Below are positions 36,394-46,162 of a stretch of 64,000 nt of DNA, piece by piece. A program made the position numbers and the translations under genes. This DNA comes from Thunnus maccoyii (taxonomy: Eukaryota; Chordata; Actinopteri; Scombriformes; Scombridae): positions 13,781,501 to 13,845,500 of the forward strand of contig NC_056551.1 in NCBI RefSeq assembly GCF_910596095.1, in the 5' to 3' direction. Under the pieces are notes generated by a model. The model was given only the letters and a program-made list of their open reading frames with translations, was not told the origin of the DNA and searched no databases. The number at the start of each line of letters is the position of its first letter. Positions within the stretch are counted from its first letter, which is position 1.

Positions 36394-39300
36394 TCAAGCG
36401 TAGATCTGCCCAGGACCACCTGTATGTTTGTTTTCTCCAGTGAGGCGCTCCTGATTTGGCTGGCGGTTGGTGTCGGTGGATTTAATGACACCTGCATAGT
36501 CGTAGATTCCCACTTCCAAGTTCTTGGCCCTCAAGGCAGCAGTATGCAGCTTATCCAGAAAATCAGGCATACCTGCAAAGTGCAAAAGGGAGAGATTCAT
36601 TATTATTAAAGTAGAATATATACTGTACATTCAGTGGCAGTATGTGAGGTAGAAAAGTACAATAGAAAAATGCACATAAATTTATAGAGTTTTGGACTGC
36701 TGGTTAGACAAAAAGGTAATTGACAATTCATTGTTTAAAAATAAAGCACACTGAAATTTGCAAGCTCCTAAGTATTTATTGCAACGTTTTAACCCACAAG
36801 GTCTTCATCAGGTCTTTGTTTTGTAGGTCGAAACACTGCAATAAATACTTGCAGCTTGCAAATTTCAGTGTGCGGACAGCCTCTCCTTTTCTCTTGTTGG
36901 TGTTTTTTGTCCTGCACCTGTACATAACTAGGGCTTGATTTGCACACTATCCACCTTTATTGCAATTATAAAAAGAATCATTAGATGCAGCCCTAACTAG
37001 TTTCAAACAACTAAACAGCTCACCACTTGACACCATCCAGCTCACACAGTAACGAGGGAAGACAGTCTGAGGGTCGTCACTGTAGGTTAGCAGGTAGTCA
37101 AATCCATTCTGGGAGGAAAAACACAAAATCAAACTTGGTGGCTACAAAACACGGAACCCTGCCAGATGATTTGTTTTTGGTAGTAAAACATTCACTACAA
37201 ACCTCATCGAAGGACTTGTGAGGGCGAATGACCATCTTTGACTGGTATGAATGAACTCTCACAAAGTCCTGAGACTCTGGAACTCTGGGATGCTGCACAG
37301 CTCTGTACAACAGAAATACACAAGTTGAAAAGAGACTAAATTTAAGTTGTTCCTTTATTAATACATCAAAAACTCAACCACGTTTGACTTAAAGTCTCAC
37401 CTGGATACCAAAACCATCAAGTTGTTGTCCAAGTCAACATCGTACCGCCGCACATACACATAGTCCCTCGAGTACATGGGATACTGTGAGGGGAGATTTA
37501 AGAAGATTAAATAACAGCTGACTCTAAAACACAAACTGATGAATATAACCAGGCTAGTAGCTGCAGTCGACCATTTGAAGGTAATTCAAACTTTGCTTAT
37601 ACAACAAAAAAAACAGAAGAAAAAAAATGCATCATGAACACACATTACGCATAACAAACAGTCATCTCCCTTTAGGCATAATGAGAAATCAACTGAAACT
37701 CACAGGAAAGTGTGTAGCCCAGTGCACAACTTCAGAGCCTGTAGTGGCATCTCTGTCCACCACTTCAAGCTTGATAACCAGAGAATCCCACTTCTTCCTG
37801 TACTCTGTATCCAACTGGGTGAGAGGGGAAACATAAGTCAAGGGTAAGGTGCTTAAAATAGCACATGGAGTGTTAGGGTTGCTTTTATGCTGCACTCATA
37901 CAGTGCAAACATGTTGGTTGTGCAACAGCTACCGGGTAATGGAAACGCTAAACAGCTGCCACAAATGTACCACAAACAGTCAATGAAAAAATAAACATGT
38001 CAAAGTCTCACAGCTAATCAGTCAATCACAGAAAGATTTCCCAGGGTTCATAAGTTTAGACTTCAGGAGTGAGGCGATTGGCACATACTCAAAACCCTGA
38101 TAAGGAATTAGGAATGCAGCTCTCTCCTTGCTCCTGATGTTTTCTTATTCTGCTGAGGTACTGGTTTGCAATAAGTTATCAGTTTCACTTTATAGCTTCA
38201 TTAATTGGGACTAATATACTGCAGATAACGCAAAAGGAGATTTTAAAAGTCTGTACCTGCACATTGAAGAACTGTCTTGGTGTGACATCGCTGTAGGAGC
38301 CCAACACTGCAATAAAAAGAGAAAAATAAGGGATACTGACTATTCAGATGACAAATCATACCAATGTAATCACATTTCATGGTCATGAGGACTGGTAAAT
38401 CATCAAAGCAGACAAGTAACTCAGAGAATGTTGAATGTGTTTTATGTGCATATCAGCAACCTAGTTACACATGTAAGACTGTGAGCTGGCTGACCTCTGT
38501 ATTCATAGAGGTGACTGTCTGGGATAGGCCGCTTCCACACTCTAAAGTCTTTCTTCTCCATCACAACTTCCCAGCCAGGCTCCAGTTGTCCAGCCACTGT
38601 TCCTACTGACGTATTTTGAGATTTCACAGCTTCCAGTGCCTGTAGCTCAAGTCCACACCTTCAAAAAAAAAAACAACAACATGCAAATATCAGGGCAGGT
38701 TGTTTGACATTACAGATATCAGAGTCAAATCCCCATGAAGGGCAGAACTGCACATACAAATGGGTGACAAATTAAAGGACAGCCATTATAAAGTGTCTCA
38801 GTGAGATGCTGAGCCATTGTGAGCTTGCAAAAAGGCTTCATTGCTCCTTGGCATTAATTCTCCATGTCTCTGGAGTTCTACTGGAGGTATGAAAACAAAT
38901 CCTTCAAAAGGATATTCCCTCATTTGGTATTTTGATGATGGTGCATGAGAGAACTGTCTTGACAAGTCAGTCCAAAATATCCTTCTGATTCGTTGGGAAA
39001 GTTAAGGAAAACATAAATATTGATATTTAGCGCCGATTCTCCATTTTTTCACCACTTACACTTATAAAAGAGTGTTAGACATCATAGCAAAAGCCATAAC
39101 GCTGTTTAAACCCACTTTCAGATTTGTGAAACCTTTATTTTGCTTCTGAAACATGAAAAAAGGGTGATTTCACTGCCTCATTAACGGTTTTAGATTTGTG
39201 AAATCTTTATTCTATTTGGTCTAATAGGGTCTGGATAGAGAAATATCAGTGAAATGGCCCTTTTTATCAGTTTTCACAAACCAAAGAAGCCACCCAGTGA

Positions 39301-39890
39301 CTGCTCATGTCCTGTATGGAAGCATCTGTATTTATTATGCATCTTTCACGCAATCATTCACGTTTTGCCTCTAATTTGTCACCCATCTGCATGTCTTATC
39401 ACACATATATGATTTAGAGGAAAGGACTTCCAAACCTGCGGATTTCCTCATCTTGAATCTTCTCATTCTCCCACATGAAGACGCCAGCCAGGGCCGCGAG
39501 AAGTTTCCCGTTGGGAGCGTGCTTGCTCTGAAATCTGCGCCATATGCTCCCAACCAGGGTCCACTTGGTCCTCTCGGAGTACAGGTTTGAGTAAAGCTCA
39601 CCGATCTGACATGCACGCCGGAGCCTCTGGCCGGTCACAAAGCTGCAGTGGTCTGCAAATATGGAGAGCAAGCCCTTCCTATGCCGACCAGATCCTGCGG
39701 CCTCGCTGGCATCGACACCTGCCCTCTGCAGCCAGGACAGCAGCAGGCCCATGCTCCTGCCCAGCCATGGGACCCTCTCAAGCTTCCCTCTGCCCTCCTC
39801 CACAGTCTGCCTGAATGACCGGCTGCTCTGAAGCCTCAATGTATTCACGCCGATCTCGCAGATGGGACGACGGGGCACAGAGTGAAACAT
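36394..39890 (-). CDS. stard7: StAR-related lipid transfer protein 7, mitochondrial, complete, eight exons
   Basis: Exons in transcript order are 39890-39436, 38658-38495, 38306-38257, 37814-37704, 37483-37401, 37302-37203, 37108-37024 and 36572-36394. They give 408 residues (mammalian about 370). The START domain covers about residues 165-385, with CGLELQALE at its upstream edge, then GWEVVMEKKDFRVWKRP, DVTPRQFFNVQLDTEYRKKW, YPMYSRDYVYVRRY, NGFDYLLTYSDDPQ and PRYCVSWMVSSGMPDFL. The C-terminus GGPGQIYA resembles the mammalian end. STARD7 carries phosphatidylcholine to mitochondria. The N-terminus is Arg/Ser-rich (MFHSVPRRP..., SSRSFRQ) and fits a mitochondrial presequence. The frame remains open to about 39,950, but there is no ATG between the upstream in-frame TAG and 39,890, so this start is chosen. 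The 38-residue excess is all N-terminal. Confidence 0.96.
36747..36873. mobile_element. Near-palindromic 127-bp inverted repeat in stard7 intron 7
   Basis: The left arm, cacactgaaatttgcaagct then ...aagtatttattgca (36,747-36,783), is the inverted complement of the right arm at 36,838-36,873 (tgcaataaatacttgcagct then tgcaaatttcagtgtg), with a short mismatched bulge. Partial complementarity continues inward (caacgttttaacccacaa against ttgtaggtcgaaacactg), leaving a loop of about 20 nt with tcttcatcagg. The sequence resembles dispersed teleost repeats carrying cctgatgaaga and gtcgaaac motifs. Transcribed on either strand it would fold into a long hairpin. Confidence 0.75.
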
Positions 39891-39959
39891 GACGGCTGTG
39901 ACCGTGACACAAGTTCCCAAAGACAAAATAATAAATGTCCGAGGCAGCAAAGTGAAGCA

Positions 39960-40450
39960 GCGAGCTAACTAACTTCGATCATGTAGGGATGTATCATGCA
40001 TCACCTTTATATAGATAATGACATTTTTTAGCTTGCAAAACTCATAATTTGACTCTAGTTGTGACGGTATTCACAGCAGCTGTTTGCGAGCACGCGACAT
40101 TTAGCATTAGCTCGCGTTACCTCTGTGAACTGACACGGACAAACTACAACCAAACACCGTCGCACTTGTTTCTGAATCGACACTGTAACACCTGCACTGT
40201 GAATTATTTCGTCTTCTGTGACTCCAACACAATTTGTCTACCTGTTTATCTTTGCTGCAGAGTGGCGACAGCCTCACGTTTTTCCAAACTCTGGCAGAGC
40301 AGTTGACCTCCTCCTCCTCTTCCTCTAACGTCTTTAACACACACACCCACTTCGGAAGACCCGCCTTACAAGTGGTAAAGCGGGCGTTCATTGGATTTTT
40401 GTTTTTCTGCGGCAATTCTGATTGGTTCAGACGGGAGTCCGTCTTACAAT
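39960..40450 (-). promoter_or_regulatory. stard7: stard7 5' flank / putative promoter
   Basis: This is the region upstream of the stard7 start on the minus strand. It has several CpGs (gagcacgcgac, agctcgcgtt, caccgtcgcac) in otherwise AT-rich surroundings. It also has a CT-rich run at 40,307-40,326 and CCAAT-type motifs on the minus strand (attggatt near 40,391, gattggttc near 40,421). The transcription start cannot be fixed. No clear open frame on the opposite strand suggests a divergent gene. Confidence 0.35.
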
Positions 40451-40559
40451 GAGCTGCTCAGGCACTAGCATGTGCGCTTGTCCAGCTTTGAACCATACAT
40501 CCATGCTTTGAACGCCCCTACTACAAAAGCTCCTCTTTCCAGTTCCTAAACTGGGGTCA

Positions 40560-41020
40560 CACATTTTGTGCTCCATCTTATTCAGGTTAGCAAGTATTGT
40601 TTAAGAGGAGAAGGCCAGTTTCAAATCTATTCAGTGTCCACAGGTAGCTGAGCTCACACTGGGGAGAGGAAGTCGATCTTCCTCCAGCAGCGCCGTTTAA
40701 ATTATTACGGCTATGTCTCAGTATTTATCATTTTAAATGAGAAAAGGGCTGCTCTTGATGATGATAATAACTTGGTTGGTGCTCTATAAATTCATAAAGG
40801 GTTGGCAATATTGTGCTCATGTGTTGCCCCCTGTATATTTGTCTTAGGTTTTTATTTTGTTTGTGTTTTCCCCCTTGTCTGTCTGTCTTAGATTTTGTGT
40901 TATGTATGCTCACACGCTGTTGTTATGCAATGTATGGTGTGTGCATATTATTTGACCCCTACTTGAAATGTATATGTTAACCTGTTGTTAATAAAGTTTG
41001 TTGTTTTAAAAAAAAAAAAA
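40560..41020 (+). mobile_element. Possible 5'-truncated LINE or processed retrocopy with A-tail
   Basis: The segment ends with a polyadenylation signal (AATAAA at 40,990-40,995), then gtttgttgtttt and a pure A run at 41,008-41,020. That is the structure of a retroposed RNA 3' end. The pyrimidine-rich, non-coding text before it (gttttcccccttgtctgtctg) resembles 3' tails of fish LINE elements. I could not identify the parent family or a clear target-site duplication, so the left border is a guess. Confidence 0.4.
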
Positions 41021-41074
41021 TGCCGAAGTTGTCAGTATCAAGCAATGATGCCCAGCTGTTTTTAATTAAAAAAA

Positions 41075-41118
41075 CAAACAAAAAAAAAAAAACAAAAAAA
41101 AAAAAAAAAAAAAAAAAC
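41075..41118. repeat. A-rich simple repeat
   Basis: An almost pure adenine tract of about 45 nt with a few C interruptions lies directly before another dispersed repeat. It could be the tail of a retroelement lying to its left. Confidence 0.9.
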
Positions 41119-41130
41119 CCGCATAATTTT

Positions 41131-41450
41131 AGAAGTATCAGAATCAGATTTATTTATTTATTCGCCAGGTGGCAAGTACAGTGAATTCAGTGGGGTCCAG
41201 ATGTCAACAGAAAAAAGCAATAAACATGAACATTAAACAATAAACATAAACACAAACACAAATATAACATTGTAACATAACGTAACATAACATATAAGCA
41301 AACATAACATTGTAAGAAAGGGACAGTAATTTACATTTCTGTGTAGTGGGGGTGGACTATGTGCTTGCATACTGATGATAAAAACTATGTGTGTGCAAAA
41401 ATCACTATCAGAATATAAGATAATAATCACCCTTCTGTCTTAAAACAGCT
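41131..41450. repeat. Interspersed repeat fragment (tcagaatcagatttattta type)
   Basis: The segment begins agaagtatcagaatcagatt and includes gccaggtggcaagtacagtg. It is followed by many imperfect aataaacataaac and acataacgtaac units that form a degenerate tandem stretch (about 41,218-41,310). Sequences starting with agaatcag and tttatt are dispersed widely in fish genomes. The family name is not certain. Confidence 0.45.
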
Positions 41451-43208
41451 GTTTTACTGGCAAGAATCATGTATTTAAGTGCTACTGGTTGAAAACATGA
41501 GCCAACATTGTTTGTTCTTGCAGGGACTGAAAACTGTTTTTCAAAAAAGACAGATTTTGACCTTCAAATCCCGATACAAGAGGAGGCAGAGAAAACATCT
41601 TATTACTAAAGTCATATGCCAGATGGCGCTGTTTAACCATGCAGAGAGCAAGAAACATTGCCCTGTATATCTGACACAAAATGAGTTCTTTGTTCAATGT
41701 TTAAAAAAAATGCACAAATTAAGCTCCATGGCTGTTTGGGAGCGGGCATCAAAATGTATGACACATAGTCTACTGATAAAAAAAAAAAAAAAAAACCCAA
41801 AAAACAAGACAGGTACTGCATGTATAGCACTCAACCTCGAAAAGCCTTTGTGGTGTCATTTGGCTCCACGTGAATCAAAGGAAATAGTATCCTAATGCAA
41901 AATGTAAAATGTATTGCGCTTGCTTTTGTCTAACCCTGTCATTCAATCATTTATTCATTCGGTCAATCATTTACTATCTTGTGTACTCTTACATAAGCCA
42001 GAAGTAAATATAACAAAAAATTAACACGATCTAAATCATGTCTTTGAACGCAGTGTCATCATCGTGATTAATTCAGTGTAACTGGGAATAATCACTTTTG
42101 ACCCTGGGATGACACCATTCATCGAATTTTATTTGGAGTCATGTGAGTGTTACACATGAAAGCTGTGGAGGATTTGAGTATCATAAGACTAGGAGATAAG
42201 ATGACTTTTAAGAACCTCTTGCGAAAAACAGCATGTGCTGCTGTCTCAGGTTACTTATTCACACAATAGTCTCTGACTGCCCCATGAAGTTATTGTATTA
42301 TTTACATACTGGATGTAGACTATACGACATTAAGTAAAATGGTTATATCCAATCAGCTGCCATTTCTGTAAGTATGCCATTTGACCTTTACACGTACAAA
42401 CAGTAATTGCTAGTGCTTTTGAATGAGGTCTTTACTAAAGCATATTACAGGCCAATTGGAGTAGAAGGTATAAAACACACATCAGTAAACATGATTTCCG
42501 AGTCCTTCTCTGACATTGATAGTCCCACCATAATCTAATCTTTGATTGGGTCGAGGTCACTTTTCAGTAACTGGCCTCCACACAACGACAAGGAAGTAAA
42601 CACTGAGTTTATTTTTCATCAGTGTGACTAACTGCTATGTTGGCTAATGTGGGAGTTAAAATAGGCGCAATTTTTAAGTGTAAAACTCTCTACGAGTAGT
42701 ACGAGTAGTTTTGAAACAGACGTAATCGCCACTCCCTCCTAAAATGCTGCCTTCAGGTGCTCGGCAAGAATCGTAACAAGTGATTACGGGAAACCCTTAA
42801 CATTGCCCAATAGATAGGGGGAGAGGGGAAAGTTTTCCATGATCCTCAAAAGACGTGACGTTTAGTGGGGAAAGACAATGGTGGGAATGAGCTCGTAAAA
42901 AAATAATTATGAGGGTACATGAGCTGTTATTACAGTTGTATTATGTGGTGTTCTACGTTTCACTCATTGCTGCCATGCAAAAACGAAACACGTTTTGACT
43001 AAACTGTTACATAATCAGCCAGAACATGTCTGACTTTTCTCAGTGCAGCATATTTACACAGGTCTCTCTTGATAAACAATAAAAGAACAATAACCAGAGA
43101 AAACAACTGTTGGATGTTATCATTTTCGAATAAATTACCACCACTGGCTGTGTTCCTGCACTGTTTTAGACATGACAGTAGTTAGGAAAACGGTAGGTAG
43201 CCTACAAG

Positions 43209-44051
43209 CAGAGGTGGAAAATAACATTCACTCAAGTTCTGTACAACTTTTAGTTGGGGGGGCGGGAGGGGGATGGGGTGTTTTTTGCGGGGTTTTTTTG
43301 TTTTTTGTTTTTTGTGTTTTTGCTACTTTACACCACTCCACTACATCTCAGAGGGAAATATTGTACTTTCTACTCTGCTACATTTATTTGACAGCTTTAG
43401 TTATTTTTCAGATGAAAAATTGACACAATGGATAATATAACAAGCTTTTAAAATACAACACAATGTTAAAGATGAAACCAGTGGTTTACAACCTTTTTGG
43501 CTTTTGATTTTTTTCTCTCTAAACTTCTCACATGGTTTCATTTCACTAAATGTTCAAATGATCCAATATTTCACCAAAATCAAAGATTAGACAAAAAGTC
43601 AAAAAACTGAAAATAGATTTGTGTATCAGAACTTTGTTTTGTCTTCTTTCCTCTCACATTAATCATCTCATGACCCCTCAGATTTATCTGGTGACCCTTT
43701 GGAGGAGTCCAACTCCTAGGTTGGGAAGCATTGGACTAAAATAGCTAACTGTATATAAAGTAGTTCAAACCAGTTCCACCTCCAGCAGCTACAAGAGTAA
43801 CATGCTGCTTACACACTGATGCTTCAGTATTAATGATCTAATGATGTCATATATAATAATATATCAGTCAGAGGACTGAAATGAGTACTTTTACTTCAAT
43901 ACTTTAAGTACAGTTACATAGATAACACTTATGTACTTTTTCCTTAGTGGGATTTTTCATGCAGGACTTTTACTTCTAATGGAGTACTTTTACATTGCTG
44001 TATTGGTACTTTTACTTAAGTGAAAGATCTGAGTACTTCTTCCACCACTAG
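43209..44051 (+). mobile_element. hAT-like non-autonomous DNA transposon, copy B, near full length
   Basis: The left end, cagaggtggaaaataac, is the imperfect inverted complement of the right end, gtacttcttccaccactag. The interior contains ccactccactacatctcaga, ggaaatattgtactttctac and repeated agtacttttact units, typical of a common teleost element. The six bases tacaag flank both sides (43,203-43,208 and 44,053-44,058), which may be part of a target-site duplication. It is the reverse relative of the copy at 21,130-22,022 and has no transposase frame. Confidence 0.75.
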
Positions 44052-44210
44052 GTACAAGGTGTACTTGTGTTTTGTCTATTCGTCTGCAAGGTTATATGTT
44101 TGAAACGTAGTCACATGACAATAAGTGACAAAAAGTAGACTAGTGATTAAATAGCTGTGACCAGAAATGTTCTCATGTAGGTTTTGTATATAATAACTTG
44201 AAGAAAAAGG

Positions 44211-44214
<4 letters not shown>

Positions 44215-44254
<40 letters not shown>
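44215..44254. repeat. Poly-A tract, about 38 nt
   Basis: A long uninterrupted adenine run lies about 200 nt upstream of the slc20a1 5'UTR exon. Further short A runs follow at 44,294-44,314. Such tracts exclude nucleosomes and often mark the upstream edge of promoters, but a retroelement tail is equally possible. Confidence 0.95.
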
Positions 44255-44256
<2 letters not shown>

Positions 44257-44319
44257 GTGCTCCTCTGATGAGCACTAAACACATGATGAGGTAAAAAAAA
44301 AACAAAAAAAAAAACCCGT

Positions 44320-44713
44320 CCTGCTGACAGCTGGGTGAGGAGGGTGGGGGAGTAAGGGGGGGTGGGGGCGCGGCTTCCTGAAGGGTGTATCCAATAAAAA
44401 AAGAAGCCTCTGTTCTCTCACCCGGCTAGAGCACAGATCTCCACATGCAGTCGTGACGCTTGCTCATTCAAACTGAGACATTTCTGGACCTGAAGATACG
44501 GACCTATTTAAACATTGAATCAGATAAATAACCATAGGAAGAAGTTACTGTATTTTTTTAAAACGTAAATAAGCTTTTTTTGGAGGAAGATATATTTCAT
44601 AACAGCTGAATTTTTCATCGTCCCGCGCCCGCGACGGTGTGTGTGCGCGCGCGGTTAATTAGCTTACTGGCTAGCAGACACTTTTCTTCACCGGACCGAC
44701 AACTTAACGTGTG
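44320..44713 (+). promoter_or_regulatory. slc20a1: slc20a1 promoter and probable non-coding exon 1
   Basis: A G-rich block (ggtgggggcgcggcttcctg) and ccaataaaa precede a GC-rich segment with gtcccgcgcccgcgacgg and alternating gtgtgtgcgcgcgcgg. The probable exon ends at 44,713 with a consensus donor (gtg|gtgagt). The nearest coding exon begins 1.4 kb downstream, which matches the non-coding first exon of vertebrate SLC20A1 genes. The start point is not defined from sequence. Confidence 0.55.
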
Positions 44714-45795
44714 GTGAGTAAGAACTTAAAGTCTCCTTTTTGTCATAATAGAGAACTCCTTGTGGCTTATTCACTCAACATGTAACTTTACTAAAATTAA
44801 TGTCGATGTGAATGTAAAGCTAATGCTAGCGTTAGCAAGGTTTGTGAAGCTTTTGTATCCGGCACAAATGATTCGAGTGACATGTTAGCTTGTCATAATA
44901 AGACAAAACGAATATAGGTTAAACATCCTGTGTGACTTAAGATTATGGTTAATTGTTAAATCCGTGTGTTACTGTAACCATGAGCTCATGTATATTTGAA
45001 CCAATGAATGAAAAGTATCCGTTACTTTAATGTTACGCTAACGTTAGCAGCAAACACTTCATTGGAAATATACACACGACATTTTCTGCACACCCAAATT
45101 AAGTCATATCCGGTTGCGTCCCCTCTTACGAAAAAAAAAACACGTCAAAGACAATTAAATCTACGAAAAATGGACACATTAGCTATCATATTATAGTTGT
45201 TACAACGGCACATTAAAGACTTAACGCTAAGTCTAAAACGAGCCGAGCTGTTTATCACATGAACAGACGGCGCTCGTGTTCAGCTCCGTGTTCTATGAAT
45301 GGATGACGACACGTGCGCACGCAGAAACAATTATGTCTCCTGTTATAGATAAAGTACTGGTTATCTCATAACGACATTTATGGTCACCGATGTTCAAAGA
45401 AGCAGCAAACAATGACATGAGTGAAGTGTTTGGGTAACATATAGAGGACGTTGGTGTTAAATATACGCCGGTTCCTTCTTCCTGCGACACTTCTCAAAAA
45501 TGGCTTCCCATTGGCCTTTATTCAAGGCAAGGCATGTACTAGGGGTCCTGCTTCTGATGCCAGCGTTTACAACACGAGTTTTTTCCACGTTGCTTGCCTT
45601 GTTTTTAGTTTAATTTTTAAAGAAGCTTGTCTCCCCGAGTTAAAAAAAAAAAAAGAAAGAAAGGGGGGACGGACGAACAATGCCCTCTGTGCATTTCCCC
45701 TCCGTTGTCATTGTCTTTGGTGCTTACTTTTCATGAAGGTGGAATGAGGAGAAACTGTTATTAAAGAAAGCCTTTTCTGTCTCTTGTCTTTTCAG

Positions 45796-45963
45796 GATGT
45801 ACCCCTGCTCATCTGCAGTTACAGTTGCACAATGGCTGTCTGTTCACTCTGCATGATAGCTCAGCACCAAAGGAACAGCAACAGATCTAGTATAATTACA
45901 GGATAGCAATAAGCCCACACTTAGACCTCTGTTTACCTTTAGCTGTTTTCTGGTCAATCCCAG
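45796..45963 (+). other. slc20a1: Possible second 5'UTR exon of slc20a1 with two upstream ORFs
   Basis: The segment has an acceptor (cttttcag|gatg) and a donor (tcccag|gtaaaa). Two short upstream ORFs lie inside: 45,797-45,856 (19 codons, MYPCSSAV...) and 45,832-45,906 (24 codons, MAVCSLCM..., context cacaATGG). If this exon is used, both would sit ahead of the main start at 46,163 and could dampen translation. Exon use is an inference from splice signals only. Confidence 0.4.
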
Positions 45964-46162
45964 GTAAAACATTTCAAGTTTGCACTACTGAATCTCAGAA
46001 ATCCTGCTTGACAGGTGGGCCTAAAAAAAGTGAATTATTTATTTACCTTGTACCTCTTTATTTTACTAGCTGCTGTTTAGAGATAGCATTATATAAATAG
46101 CTATTTTGACAGGCATTCATTCCCTTTAAGATTGTGAAGCAATTCCTCCATAGTGTACAATC

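Noticed and set aside
39414-39950. Extending stard7 to a start at 39,950
   Set aside because: The codon there is TTG, not ATG; the first ATG after the in-frame upstream stop is at 39,890.
43172-43423. 83-codon open frame near 43,200
   Set aside because: It reads across a G/T-rich expansion and the end of a hAT-like repeat; no protein motif.
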